Shown here: piece after piece, positions 1 through 14,000 of the stretch | Layout of the letters: each line of letters opens with the position of its first letter | Position numbering within the stretch: position 1 is the first letter of the stretch | NCBI RefSeq assembly: GCF_900188385.1 | Contig: NZ_FZOI01000030.1 | Coordinates: 1-35,996, forward strand | Direction: 5' to 3' | Length of the DNA stretch: 35,996 nt | Source: Azospirillum sp. RU38E | GTDB lineage: Bacteria > Pseudomonadota > Alphaproteobacteria > Azospirillales > Azospirillaceae | Notes under the pieces: model-generated | Seen by the model: only the letters and a program-made list of their open reading frames with translations | The model's database searches: none | What the model was told of the DNA's origin: nothing | Program-made: the position numbers and the translations under genes

Positions 1-2040
1 CTGCCCAGATTGCTGTCGGCACTGACATTCACCGTGCCGCCGGCGAAGGACGAGGTGCCGGTATAGCTGTTGGTCCCGCTCAGGGTCAGCGTGCCCAACC
101 CGCTCTTGGTGAAATTGCCAGAGCCTGAAATGACACCGGACAGGGTCAAGGCATTGGCATTGCTGACCGTGCCGTGGTTGAGCCCCAGGCTGATGGCATT
201 GTCGATGGTGACGCTGCTGCCTGTGACGGTCAGGGTGCCGCCATTCAGGGTCAAGCTGCCGCCCAGCAGATTGTCGTCACCCCCCACTGACAGAGAGCCG
301 GCGGAGACGGTCATGGTACCGGTGCCGGTATTGGCTCCCGACAGGGTCAGCGCACCAGTCCCGGTCTTGGTCAGGTCGCCATCGCCGGAAATGATGCCCG
401 ACAGGGTGATGGAGTTGGCGTTGCTGACCGTGCCGTGGTTGAGCCCCAGGGTGATGGCATTATCGATGGTGACGCTGGTACCCGTGACGGTCAGGGTGCC
501 GCCATTCAGGGTCAGTGTCCCCGTGCCCAGATTATCGTCGCCCGCGACCGACAGAATGCCATCCCGCAGAGTGGTGGTGCCGGTATAGGTGTTGGCGCCC
601 GACAGGGTCAGGGTGTCGCCCCCGTCCTTAGTGAGGTCGCCGGAGCCGGAGATGATGCCGGACAGAGTCACGGCGTAGTCGTTGGTGATGGTGGAGGCCG
701 ACGAGAGGATGATGTTGTTGTCGATGGTGGCAGCGGAGGAGACAAGCAGCGTGCCGCCATCCAGTGTCACGTCGCCGCCGGTCAATTTGGCGTCGTCGGC
801 CACGGACAGGGTGCCGCCCTGCACCGTGATGGTCGCGCTGGCGCCGCTGTTGGTTCCCGACAGGGTCAGCCGGGCATCGCCGGCCTTGACCAGCGCGCCG
901 CTGCCGCTGATGGCACCGGAATAGGTGTAGTCGTTGACAGCGTTGTTGATGGTGAGGGTGTGGCCGTTCAGGTTCGTTCCACCACCGCTCCACAGGCCGC
1001 CGATGGTTTCATCGCCATCAAGGACCAGCGTGCCGCCGTTGGAAATCTCCGTGGTATCGGTGATGGCCGACCCGCCGCTCAGCCGCAGGGTGGCGCCCGA
1101 TCCGATATAGGTGTTGCCGGTAAAGGTGTTGCTGCCAGACAGGGTGAGAGTACCGCCGCTGCCGGTCAAATTCAGGGCATGGGTGCTGGCGGTTTCCGAG
1201 ATGACGCCGGAGAGCGTCACCGTCTTCGTGGATGAGACGTCAATAGTCGTGCTGGACTTGTCCAGGATGAAGTTGTTGGTCAGGGTCTGGTCGTTCGAGA
1301 AGCTGAGGGCGCCGTTTGTGACCGTCACGCTTCCCGTGCCGAAGGCCGTGTTGCTACCCACCGCCACCCAGCCATTGGTGATATCGAGGGTCGTCCCGCC
1401 GGTGAATGTGTTGTTGCCCGACAAGGCCAGCGTGCTGGCACCGGTCACTTTCAGCGCACCGGAACCGGAGATGATCCCCGAGAAGGTTCCGGTGCCACCG
1501 GTCGTATTGGTCAGGGTGCCGCCGTTGCTTTCCAGCGCGATATCATTGCTGATGGTGGCGGTGGTGAGCGTGGTCAAGCCGCCGCCATCCAGCGTGATTG
1601 TCCCGGCCATCAGGGCGTTGCCGGCACTTACCGCCAACGCGCCCCCCAGCACCGTGGCACCGCCGGTCAGACCTGTCCGGTTACTGGTGTTGGACAAGGT
1701 CAGCGTGCCCGAACCGCTCTTGGTGAGGGTCTGCGCACCGCCGGACAGCGCGCCGGACAGGGTGACGGCGGCGCTGTTGCTGATCGTGGCCGCACCCGAC
1801 AGCGCGATGGCGTTGTCGATGGTGCTGGTCCCGGTGATGGACAGTGTGGCACCCGTTCCGAGGGTCAGGCCGCCGGCGCCCAGATTGCCGTCGGACGAAA
1901 CCGACAGGGTGCCGCCCGTTACGCTCGTCGTTCCGGAATAGGAGTTCGTCGCCGACAGGGTCAGCGTGCCGGCACCCGCCTTTGTCAGGTTGCCGGAACC
2001 GATAATGACGCTGCTGATGGTGGCGGTGTCGCTGGTGCTG
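1..2040 (-). repeat. Array of at least 8 beta-strand repeats (super-module 4), continuing beyond the window
   Basis: Repeat cores lie near 1955, 1693, 1418, 1136, 858, 600, 340 and 85, a period of about 260-280 bp. Units around 70-330 and 340-590 are especially similar in DNA, indicating a recent duplication. The array has no cap within the window, so the protein extends further. Confidence 0.85.
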
Positions 2041-5000
2041 TTGGTGACGGTCAGCGTACCGGCCAGCGTGATCGTGCTGCCATCGATGGTCAGACCGCTG
2101 GCGCCGTCCAGGTCCAGCGTGTCGCCCGACCCAGCGGTCGCGGCGCTGCCCAGCGTGATGGTCGTATTGCCGGTCAATACAACCTTGATGGTGTCTGCCC
2201 CACTCTGGGCCGCGCCCCGTGCCAGCGCCTCGCGCAGGCTGAAGCCATCAACGGCGTCGCCATCGGAATCGTCGCTGTTGTCGTCAACATAAATCGTGTT
2301 GCTGGTGACGGTGACCGTGCCGATGGCGGTGTTGGTGGCCACGCGATCGGTCAGGGTCAGACGGATGGTCGCATCGCCATACGGCGTGTCGTTGCTGTAG
2401 CCGATATTGCGCACCAGCGTCTGGACCTGCGCCGTGGTCGCCGCGCTGTCGAAGGTCACCACCAGTCGCCCTGAGGCCGAAGTGTAGGCCCAGGTGGCAA
2501 ATACGGTCGTACCGTCGGAAATTGTGCCGCTGCTGTCGGCTCCCTTGGTGATTGATCCGCCAGTTACACTCAGACCGGACAGGAAGCTGAACAGATCGTT
2601 GGCGTTGCCGTCGGCGGCGCCGCCACTGGTAACCCGCTCAATGGTGAGCGTGCCGCCGGACCAATTGCCTTCGATGTCGGTGACGAGGCTGCCGCCTGGA
2701 TTGGCCAAGCCATTGGCGGCATCCGCCAGGGTTACGGTGCGGACGTTGCTCGCGGTTTCGCGGTTGAACGATACCAAGGCATCGTTGAAGAAGGACGCCA
2801 CATAGACATTCTTACCATCCGCTGACACGGCCACCGAGTTGGCACCGATCAGTCCATCGACGCTGCTGGAGCCGCCATTGGTGATCATGCCCGCAAAGGT
2901 CAACGCACCTGTGCTCGGATTCCGCGTGAACGCTGCGAGGGCGTTGTCGCGCGAGCCGGCGACATAAACGCTCAGACCGTCCGCCGACATGGTCACGGAC
3001 CTCGCTTCATTCAAACCATCGACACCGTTCTGGCCATCGACAAGCGCCGTGACATAGGTCAAGGCCCCGGTGTTGGAATCACGGCTGAACACGGCCAACG
3101 CGCTACTCACACTGCTGGCCACGTAAACATTCTTGCCGTCCGGGGAGACGGTTATTGATTGAGCACCATCCAACCCAATGACATTGTTGAGCCCATTCTT
3201 GATCGTTGTCGCAAAGGTCAACGCGCCGGTGCTGGCATCGCGGCTGAACACCGCTATTCCGTCAAAGAAATAGCTCGCCACATAGACATGCTTGTCATCC
3301 GGGGACACGGTGACCGAATAGGCACCCGACAGCCCGGCGACATTGTTGACATTGTTCTGGAGCACGCTGGCATAGGTCAGTGCCCCCGTGCTTGTGTCGC
3401 GGGTGAACACCGCCACGGCAGAATCGTTGAAGCCAGCCACATAGACGTTCTTACCATCCGCCGATATGGTGACTGACTGGGCGCCGTCCAGCCCATCCAC
3501 ATTATTGATCCCGTCCTTGAGAACGGTCGAGTAGGTCAAGGCACCGGTACTGGTATCGCGGTTGAAAACCGCCAGTGATTTGTCTGTGGAACTGGCCACG
3601 TAAACATTCTTGCCGTCCGCCGACACAACGACTGACTGGGCGCCATCCAACCCATCTACACTGTTGATCCCATCCTTGAAGACGGTCGAATAGGTCAGCA
3701 CCCCCGTGGTGGTATCGCGGTTGAACACGACAAGGGACTTGTCGATTTGACCCGTCACATAGACATTTTTGCCATCCGCAGAGACCGTTACGGTCGTGGC
3801 GCCGTCCAATCCATCAACCCCGGCAACTCCATCCTTGAGCACGCCCGCATACGTCAGAGCCCCCGCGTCGATGCCCAAGCTCGGCGCCGCTTCGAAAACG
3901 CTCAGCATAAACTCGTTGCCGCCCGTGGTTTCGCCGGCATCGGTGGCGGCGTAATGGGCGGTGAACTCAACACCACTATTACCGGTGGGGGTCAGTCTGT
4001 CGCCCTCCGCCAGACTGGTGAAGGTGCCGACAATGGGGTCGGAGCCATCATTACTGATCAGATGGAACTTGGCGTCAAACGTTGGGGTATAGCTTAAGGT
4101 GGCAGAAATCACCGCATTGGTAACATCCACCGTACCATTGACCACCACCTGATCATACCCTGTGCCCGCCGTGGCGCCGGCGATATCCACCGCCAGGGTG
4201 CCGCCGGAAGCGATGGTCAGCCCGCCATTCAGAGTGAGCGTGCCGACACCATTGTTGGTGTCGGCGAGGCCCGGTGCCAGCGTGCCCCCACTGTTCACCG
4301 TCACCGCGCCCGTAATGCTGCCAGTGCCGGCCAGGGTGGCACCGCTATCGACGCCAACCGCACCGCTGCCATTCAGCGCTTCGGTAACGTTCAGCGTGCC
4401 AGCTGACACGGTGGTGGTGCCGGTGTAGCTGTTGGTGCCGGACAGCGTCAGCGTGCCGGCCCCGGTCTTGGTCAGATTGCCGCTGCCATCGACCGTGTTG
4501 CTCAAGGTCGCGCCAATGCCGGTGCCGACAGTGATGGTGGCGTTGGCCGCCAAGTCGATATAGTTGGCAAACGTGCCCGATGCGGCCAGATCCAGGGTGG
4601 TGCCGGCGGAGAAGGAAATCCCGCCGCTGCCCAGGGCGCCGACTGTGCCGGCGACAATCGTTCCCGCCGCCAGATCGGTACCGCCAACATAGCTGTTGGT
4701 GCCCGACAGGGTGAAGGTGCCGGTGCCCAGCTTCTTAATGCTGCCGCCGGTGGCCCCGGTAATAGTGCCACTGAAGGTGGTGCTGGTGTCGTCACCGCCG
4801 AAGGTCAACAGCGATCCGCCCAAAGCGACGGTACCGGCACCGGCCAGCGAGCCGATGGTGTCGTTGGCGGTGACGGTCAGGGTGGCATCCGCCGCCACGG
4901 TGACGGCACTGGTATCGGCCAACGCGCCTTCGCCGGCATTCAGGGTCAGGCCGCCAGCCGACACCGAAGTGCTGCCAGTATAGGTGTTGGTCCCGGTCAA

Positions 5001-8000
5001 GGTCAGGGTACCGGTACCGACCTTGGTGATACCGCTGGTGTTGGTCGAGGAAATGACACCGGAGAAGGTGGTGCTGGTATTGGCACCGCCAACCGTCAAG
5101 CCATAGGACAGGCTGACAGAGCCGGCCCCGGACAGCGAACCAATCGTCTCCGCACCGCCGGTCAGGCTAAGCGTGGCCCCGCTATCCACCGTTACCGCGC
5201 TGCTATCAGCAATCGAACTGCCGCCTGACAGCGCCAGTGTACCGGCGCTGACGGTGACGGCGCCCGAATGGGTGTTGGTGCCGGAGAGGGTCAGCGTGCC
5301 AGCGCCGGCCTTGGTCAATGCGCCCGTGCCCGAGACGATGCCCGACAGGGTGACGGCGGCGCTGGTATCCAGCCTGCCGCCAGAGCTGCCAATGGCGATA
5401 TCCTTGGCGAATGTGCTGGCACTGGTGATCTTGAGAACCGCGCCGGCACCGTTCACGGTGATGGTACCGGTGCCCAGATTGTCGGCGCTCGCTACCGACA
5501 GGATGTTGCTGTTGGTGGAGGTGTTGCCGCCGCTGATGGTGGTGTTGGTGTAGGTGTTGGTACCCGAAAGGATGACCGCGCCGGTTCCCGAAGTGCCACC
5601 GATGGTCAGGCTGCCATTGCTGATCGCGCCACTGAAGGTGAGATCGACGTTGAGGCCGTTATCGATCGTGCGATCCGCCCCGCCCAGATCGACCGCGCCG
5701 GACAGGGTGAGGGCGTAGGAACCCGCCAGGGTCATGTTGCCGCCCAGCACCACGGCATTGGTCAGCGTGCGGGCCGCCAGACCGGCGCGGATCTTGCCGC
5801 CATTGATGGTCAGGGTGCCGGTGCCGGCGGCGCTGTCGGTATTGAACTGAAAAATACCGTTATTCAGCGTCGTGCCGCCAGTATGGGTGTTGGTACCCGA
5901 CAGGGTCAGGACCTTGCTGGCATTGGTGCTGCTCACCGTCAGCTTGCCGTCGCCGCTGATGACACCCGACAGGGTTGCGCCGCCCGATGACATATCGATC
6001 GTGCCGCCGCTGCTGCCCAGGGAGATGGTTTTGGAATAGCCGATGTCCGTCGTGCCGGCCAGCGTGCCGCCATCCAGGGTCAGGCCCGAGGTGGTCGAGA
6101 TCGAAGACCCGCCGACCGCCAGCGTGCCGCCCGTGATGCTGAGTGCGCCGGTCAGCGTGTTGGTGCCCGACAGGGTCAGTGTGCCCGCGCCCGTCTTGGT
6201 CAGGTTGCCGGAACCGGCAATGACGCTGCTGATGGTGGCGGTGTCGCTGGTGCTGTTGGTCACGGTCAGCGTGTAGCCCGACCCGATGGTCAGGGTGCTG
6301 CCGGCGATGGTTGCACCGCTGGCGGCGTCGGTATCGACTATCAGGCTTTCGTCGAGTGCCAGATTACCGGCCAGGGTCAGGGTCGTATTGGCGAAGGAGC
6401 CGGCCAGGACAAGGGTCTGGGTGCCGGTACTGTCCGCCGCCGCGATGGCCACGGCCTCGCTGAAGCTGATACCGTCGGTCACGTCGATGGTGGACGTATC
6501 GGTGGTGTTCGTTACATAAATCGTGTCGCTGGTGACGGTCACATCGGCCGTGGTCGATTCACCGCTGCCATCGGACAGGCTGAAGCGAATAATCGTGTCG
6601 CCGGTCGGCGTGTCGTTGCGATAGGTGATGCCACGGGTGACTTCCTGCACCAAGGCTGTGGTGGCATTGGCGTTGAAATTGATGGTCAGCACGCCGTTGC
6701 TATTGGTGTAACTGCCGATGGTCTGGCTGTTGGCGATCAGATCGGTGCCGTCGATGGTGATGCCCGACCCATCCAGGCTGAAACCGAACAGGTCGCTGGC
6801 CAGCGCATTGTCCTTGCGCTGAACGGTCAGGGTTGCGGCGTTCCAGTTGCCGGCCAGATCATTTTCCACGTCACTGACGGTCAGATTATTGGACGCATCC
6901 AGGCCAATGGTGCCCGCGACACCGGCCCAGGCGACGCTGTCACCGGACAGGTTAGTGATGACCGGCGCATTCTTGAACGGCGCGGTCAGGGTGAAATTAT
7001 TCCCGGTACCGCCGGGGCCTGTGTAAGACGCCGTCAGTACCGTGCCATTACCGCTTGCGGTAATGGTGCCGGCTTCGGCTATGCCGGTGAAGGTGCCGGT
7101 GATGGCGTCGATGGTCGGCGTGGCATCATCATTGCTGATGATCACATATTGGGCCAGACTGCCGGCGGCATAAGAATGTGTGGCGGAAATCAGCCCACCG
7201 GTAACATCCACCGTGCCATTGACCACCACCTGATCATAACCTGTGCCCGCCGTGGCGCCAGCGATATCGACGGCCAGGGTGGCTTGGTTTTGTATCTGCA
7301 GATTACCATTGATGGTCAGCGTGCCGACGCCGTTATCGGTCCCGGCGACACCGGGGGCCAGGGTGGCGTTGCTGCCGATGGTCACCTGATTGGTTGAGTT
7401 GGCGGCAAAAATGCTGCCCGTGCCGCCCAGCGTTGTGCCGGTCTGCAAAGATACGGCGGATGTATTACCCAGTGAGCCGGTGACCAGCAAGGTACCGCCA
7501 GTGACACTTGTACTGCCTGTATAGGTACTGACGCCGCCCAGGGTCAGCGTGCCGTTGCCGGCCTTGGTCAAGGAATAGTCGCCGCCGATCGCCCCGCTGA
7601 GGGTCAGGCTGGCACCCGTACCCACGTCGATCCGGCTGGCGCCGCTCATTGTTACGGTGCCGCTAAGGGTGGCACTGCCGCTATCAACCCGCAACGCCCC
7701 GGTGGAGGAAATCCCGGTGCCGCGAATGGTGATGTTTTCAGCCACTGTCACGCCATCGGCCAGGGCCAGGGCGGTGTTGTTGAGGATGGTGGTGGTGCCG
7801 GTGGTGTCACCCAGCGCATTATTGTGCCCGACAATCACCGTGCCGCCGCCGGCGGCGGTTGAGAAGTCTCCGCTCCAGGCATTGTTATCGCCGGTCAGGG
7901 TCAGGGTGCCCGCGCTACCCTTGTACAGGGTATAATCACCGCTGATGACGCCGCTGATGGTCAGATTGCCGCCGGACGCGACATTAAAGCGGGAACTGGC

Positions 8001-11000
8001 CTCCAACGTTACGGTTCCGCTGATCGTGGCCGTACCATTGCCGATGATTGAGCCGCCACTGCCGACGCCATTCCCGCTCACAGAAAGATTTTCCGCCAGG
8101 GTGATGCCGTCAGCCACAGTGAGGGAAGCACCGCCGGTGATGGTGGTGCTAGTATTGGTGCCGCCCAGGGCGCTGTTATTCGCAACCGCCAGCGTACCGC
8201 TGGAGACGGTCGTCGCACCGGTATAGGTGTTGGCCCCGCTTAGCGTAAAGATGTTGGCACCGCTTTTGACCAAGGCCCCCGCCCCGGAAATGATGCCGGA
8301 GAAAGTGCCTGAGGCAGCCGTCGTATCCACCGTCAGGGTGCTGCTGCCCAATGTCACATTCCCGGCACCGGTCAGCGTACCGATGGTTACATCGTTGCTG
8401 ATCGCCAGGGTGGCGTCGGCGGAGACCGAAACAGCGCTGGTATTGGCAATGGCACTCCCGCCGCTGACGGTCAGCGTGCCAGCGGAAATGGTGGTGGCGC
8501 CGGTGCGGGTGTTGTTGCCCGACAGGATGAGTGTGCCGTCCCCGGTTTTGGTCAGCCCCTTATTGCCGCCAGCAATCACGCTCGAAATGGTGGCGGTGTC
8601 ACTGGTGCCGTTGCTGATGCTCAGCGTGCCGCCCAGGGTCAGCGTGCTGCCGGCGATGGTCAGGCCATTGGCCCCATCCAGGTCCAGCGTGTCGCCCGCA
8701 CCGGCGGTCACACCGCTGCCCAGGGTGATGGTCTGATTATCGGCGAGGAGCACCTTGATTGTATCGGCCCCGGTTCGCGTCACGCCAAGGGCCAACGCCT
8801 CGCGCAGGCTGAAGCCGTCGGCGGCATCGCCATCGGCATCGTCGCTGGTTCTGTCGACATAGATCAGGTCGCTGGTCACCGTCACATCGGCGGTGCTGCT
8901 TAAGCTGCCGTTGCTGGAGGTCACGCGCAGGGTTACATCGCCATAGGGCGTGGCGTTGCTATAGGTGATGCGCTGTGCCACCTGCTGCACCAGTGCCGTC
9001 GTGGCGGGTGTTTGGGCGCTGTTAAAGGTGACGGTCAGCACACCGCCGCTGTTGCTGATTGTGGCGAAGGCTTGGCCGCCCGTTGTACGGAGCGTGGTGC
9101 CATCCAATACAAAATCGGCACCGACCGTATCAAAAGCGAATACGTCATTAGCGGTGGCGTCCACCACCCCGTTGGTGAAACGCTGCACCGACAGGGTGAC
9201 GCCGCTCCAATTGCCCTCGCCATTATTCAGGGCATCCAGCGTTGCATCGGTGGCGACCAGTGCCGTGCCGCTGTCCAGCCGCACGGGGTTGGCGCTATCC
9301 AGCGCAACCGTATCGCCGTCAAGGTTGGTCAGGGTCGGAACAGAGCCGAGATATTGAATCTCGACATCATTGCCATCACCGCCGGCATAAGTGATGGTGA
9401 ACGTGCCGCCACCCGAGGTGAACGTGTCGCCTTCCGCCAGACCGGCAAAGGTGCCGGTGATCGTGCCGCTGCTGGCTTTGTCGATGATCCTGTAGGTTGT
9501 GTTCGCGGTCGGTGTGCCGGTAATCGAGAGCGACAGCGTCGCCCCGGTGATATCGACGGAACCCGATGCCTGCAACTGGTCATAGTCGGTGCCGGCGGTA
9601 GTGCCCGCGCCGGCAATTTCAACCGCGAAGGTCGAGCCGCTGCTGAGTGTCACTGCGTTGCTGGCGGTAATGATACCGGGGCTGTTGCCGGGAGACAGCG
9701 TGCCGCCGCTATTGACCGTGAGAATGCCCGAAATGGTGTTATTGCCGCCCAGGGTGGCGCCGCTGGCGACCGTCGTGCCTGCGGTGACGCCAAAACTATT
9801 GTCATTGATCAGCAGAGTCCCGGCGTTAACGGCCAGGCTGCTACCGAGAGATGCGCCACTTGTGTTCAGGGTCAACGTGCCGGCGCCGGCCTTGGTCACC
9901 GCTGAATTGGTGGATGAGAAGCCCCCCGACAGGGTCGCCGCGCCACTGGTTGCGACCGAAATGGTCGCCGCCCCGGTGAAGGACACGGCATTATCGATCG
10001 TTGCCGTTGTGCCGGTCAGCAGCAGAGTGGTGCCGCTGGCCAGAGTAATCTGGCCGCTGCCCAGATTGGCATCGGCGCCCACGCTCAGCGTGCCGCTGCT
10101 CAGTGTTGTTGTGGTGTAGCTGTTGGTGCCGCCCAGCACGACGGTGCCGGCCCCGACCTTGTTCAGGGCAAAATTGCCGGAAATATTGCCGGTGATGGTC
10201 AGCGTATCGGTGCCGACATAGGCGCCGATATCCGTATTGGCCGCCAGGGTGATATTGCCCGTCACCGTGGCCGAGGCGTTGCCTTCATTGACCTTCAGCG
10301 CACCGAACCCGGAATTGACGCCAATGCCGCTCAGGGTCAGGTCGTCGGCGATGGTGATGCCATTGCCCAGGCGCAGGGTGGTGCCGTTGGCCACGGTCGT
10401 GCCGCCGGCCGATGTGCCCAGCGCGTTGCTGTGCAGGGCGATGATGACGCCGCTGCTCAGCGTCGTGGTCCCGGTATAGGTGTTGTTGCCTGACAGGGTC
10501 AGGGCGCTGCTGCCGGTCTTGGTCAGATTACCCGCGCCGCTGATCACACCGGACAGGGTCAAGGTGCCGGCGGTGTTGATCGTGCTGTCCGCCGCGATGG
10601 CGATGTCCTTGGTCAGGGTGGTGGCGCTGGTCACACCCAGTGTGCCGCCGTTCAGCACCAGCCCGCCAAAGCCCAGATTAAGGTTGTCGGAAATTTGCAA
10701 GGTGCCGGCAGAGGCCATGACGTCGCCGGTCAGGGTATTGCTGCCATTCAGCACCAGGGTACCGGTGCCCAGTTTTTGCACGGTACCGGCGCCAGAGATG
10801 ACGCCGCTGATGGTTAGCGTCCCTGTGCCATCAACGCTAATCGACGACGGGGTCGGATCACCCGTATTATCGCTGATGACAATATTGTTCGTCAGCGTAA
10901 AGGCCGATGATGCCGCCGTGGACAGGGTGGTGGAGGCGTCTGCGTGGCCATCCTCCAGCGTCACCGTCCCGGTACCCAGACTGTTGGCCCCGGCAATCTG

Positions 11001-14000
11001 CACCGTGCCGCGCCGGATGGTGGTGCCACCGCTATAGGTGTTGTTGCCGGTCAGCACCAGCGTGCCAAGGGCCACTTTCGCCAACATACCCGTGCCGGAA
11101 ATAACGCCCGACAGGGTTAAAGTGTCGGTCAGCGAGATGGTCCCGTTATCATCGTCCAATACAATGGCATTATCGATGGTATGGGTGCCGCTGCTCGACA
11201 ACGTGCCGCCATTCAAAGTCAGCGTGCCGGCGCTCAACTGATCATCGTTGGTGATGGTCAGCGTACCGGCAAGCACCGTAATGCCGCCGCTCATCGCGGC
11301 TTCGTTGCCGGTGTTGGATAAGGTTAGAGTCCCGCTGCCGGTTTTGTTCAGCGTACCACCCCCCGACAACAGCCCCGAAATGGTCAGGTTGCCGCTGTTC
11401 GAAAGGGTGCCATGATTGGCAGTGACGGTCACCGCATTGGTCAGCGTGGCGGTAGAGCCGGTATAGGACAGCGTGCCGCCATCCAGCGTAATCGTGCCCG
11501 TGCCCAGGCTGCCGACAGCGCCAGCGCTCACCGTGCCGGCGGATATGGTCAGGCCGCCGTCAAAGGTGTTGGTGGCGTTCGACAACTCCAGCGTACCAGC
11601 GCCGACCTTAGTCAGCCTAAAGCTGCCGCTATCATCGGTAATCAGACCACTAATGGTAAAGGTGGAGCCCGTGGTCACTCCGATAGAGCTATTTGCATTG
11701 AGGGTGACGGTGCCTGAAACGGAAGAGCCCTCACCGCCCACCAACGCGCCGGCATTGCCAACGCCCGTGCCAACGAGGACCAGGCTTTCAGCAATCGCGA
11801 CCGAATCTGCTACCCGCAGCGTTGCGCCGTTGCGTACCTCGGTAACGCCATCAGTGGTGCCCAGGGCACTGGCATTCGCAACAACCAGGGTGCCGGCCTC
11901 AACGATGGTGGCGTCGTTGTACGTGTTGTTGCCGGACAATATGACCGTACCGGCATCGAATTTGCTCAAGGCGTTGTCGGTGCCGCTGATCACCCCGCTG
12001 ATGGTGAAGGTGTTGCCCGAGGTGGCGGCGACTGATGCGCCCCCAGCGCCCAGGGTGATGTTGCCGGCCATCTCTGCGCCATCGCCGCCCACCAGCGCGC
12101 CTTGGTCATCAACCCCGGTACCGGTGATGTTCACCGCCTCTGACAGGGTGATGCCGGCATTGATCTTCAGCGTAGCGCCATCCTGAACCGTGTTGGTGCC
12201 GCTGGTTGAACCCAAAGCATTGGCATGGGCCACAACCACAGTACCCGTACTGACGGTGAAATTACCGTCAAACGTATTATTGCCGCTGAGAATAACCGTG
12301 CCGTCACCGCTCGCCATCAGGCCGAAGCTCGCGCTGCCATCGCTGATAATGCCGGAAAGCATCAGGCTGCTGTTGCTGCCAAACGGAAGCAGTTGAGAAT
12401 TGCCGGTCAGCGTTATGCTGCCGCTGGCCGTGGCGGTGCCATTTTGAACAACCCCCACACCACCGCCGGCAAGGGTCAGGTCTTCGGCCAGCGTAATGCC
12501 GTTGGCCAATAGCAGCTCGGCGTTCGTGTTGACGCTGGTGCCACCATCCAGGAACGAGATGTTGGCGCCCAGCGCGTTAGCATGCCCAACAACAAGGCTA
12601 CCGGCGGAAACAGTGGTGTGACCACTATAGCTGTTGTCACCCGTCAGGGTCAGTGAGCCCGCACCGTCTTTGATCAACGAGCCGATGCCAGAAATAGCAC
12701 CAGACAGCGTAACAGCTGCGCCGCTGCCAACACTGACCGTTGAGGCAGCGCTCAGGCTGAACACATTCGCCAGGGTGGCGTTGCCGGTAATCTCCAGCGT
12801 CGATGTACCCATCGTCCAGATATCGCCGGTGCCAATATTGCTGCTGCCGGCGATGCTCACCGCGCCGCCAAACAGCATCAGGCGGCCTGAATAGCTGGTG
12901 TTGGTACCGGTCAGGGTCAGTTTGCCACTGCCCTCTTTCGTCAAACCTCCGCTGCCCGACAAAGCGCCGCCAAAGGTGAAATCACTGCTATTATTGCGGC
13001 CAATGACGCTGGAACTGTTGCTGGTCACCACCACGCTGCCGGTGCCGGTCAGCGACTTCAGTGCAATGCCGCTGTCCAGGGTCAGGGTCGCGCCGGACGC
13101 CACGGAAACAGCGTTTTCGCCATCGGCCAGATAGCCCCCGTTGGTCAAGGTCAGCCCGCCGGCCGACAGGGTAACGGCACCGGTAAAGCTGTTTTGGCCC
13201 GACAGCGTCAGCGTGCTGCTGCCCGTCTTGGTCAGCCCGCCCGTGCCGCTCATGATACCGGAGAAGGTGGTATCGGTGCTGCCGCTCGAGGTCAGGGTAT
13301 AGCTGCCCAGCGTCACATTGCCGGCACCCGACAGGCCGCCTCCAAGGGTCAAGTTACCGGTCACATTCAGCGTGGCACCGGAGTCCACGACCACGCCACC
13401 ATCCAGGTTGCCACGCGCGGCGAGTGTGCCCGCCGCCACGGTAATCGTGCCGGGGAAGCTATCGCTGGTATAGGTCAGGGCCAGCGTGCCGTCGCCGGAT
13501 TTGGTAAAGCCATTGCTGCTCGATATATCGTTGGACAGTGTCAGGGTGTTGCCGGTGGCGACATTGATGGTGCTGCCGGTCGCGGCGATATCAACCGAGC
13601 CGCCGAAGGTGAGATCGGTGGTGACCGACAAGGTACCGCCGCTCAGCGCCAGAATCCCTGGGCCATCGTCGCCGCCCGCCAGGGCATTGGCACTCGCTGC
13701 GACCAGCGTTCCTGCGCTGATGTCTATCGTGCTTTCAAGCTCGTTCGCCCCGCTGAGCGTCACCGTGCCTGCGCCGACTTTTTTGAACGGGTTGTTGCCA
13801 TTGCTGTAGATGGTGTTGGCCAGCGTCAGGTTGGTACCCGCAGCGCCGCCAACATTCACGGTGCCACCCAGCAGGTTGATTTCGCCATTAACCCGCGTGC
13901 TGACACCACCAATCAGCGCGCCGGCATTGCCAACCCCGGTGCCGCGCAGTGTGATGTCCTCTGCGACCGTCACATTATCGGCCAGCTTCAGCGATGCGCC

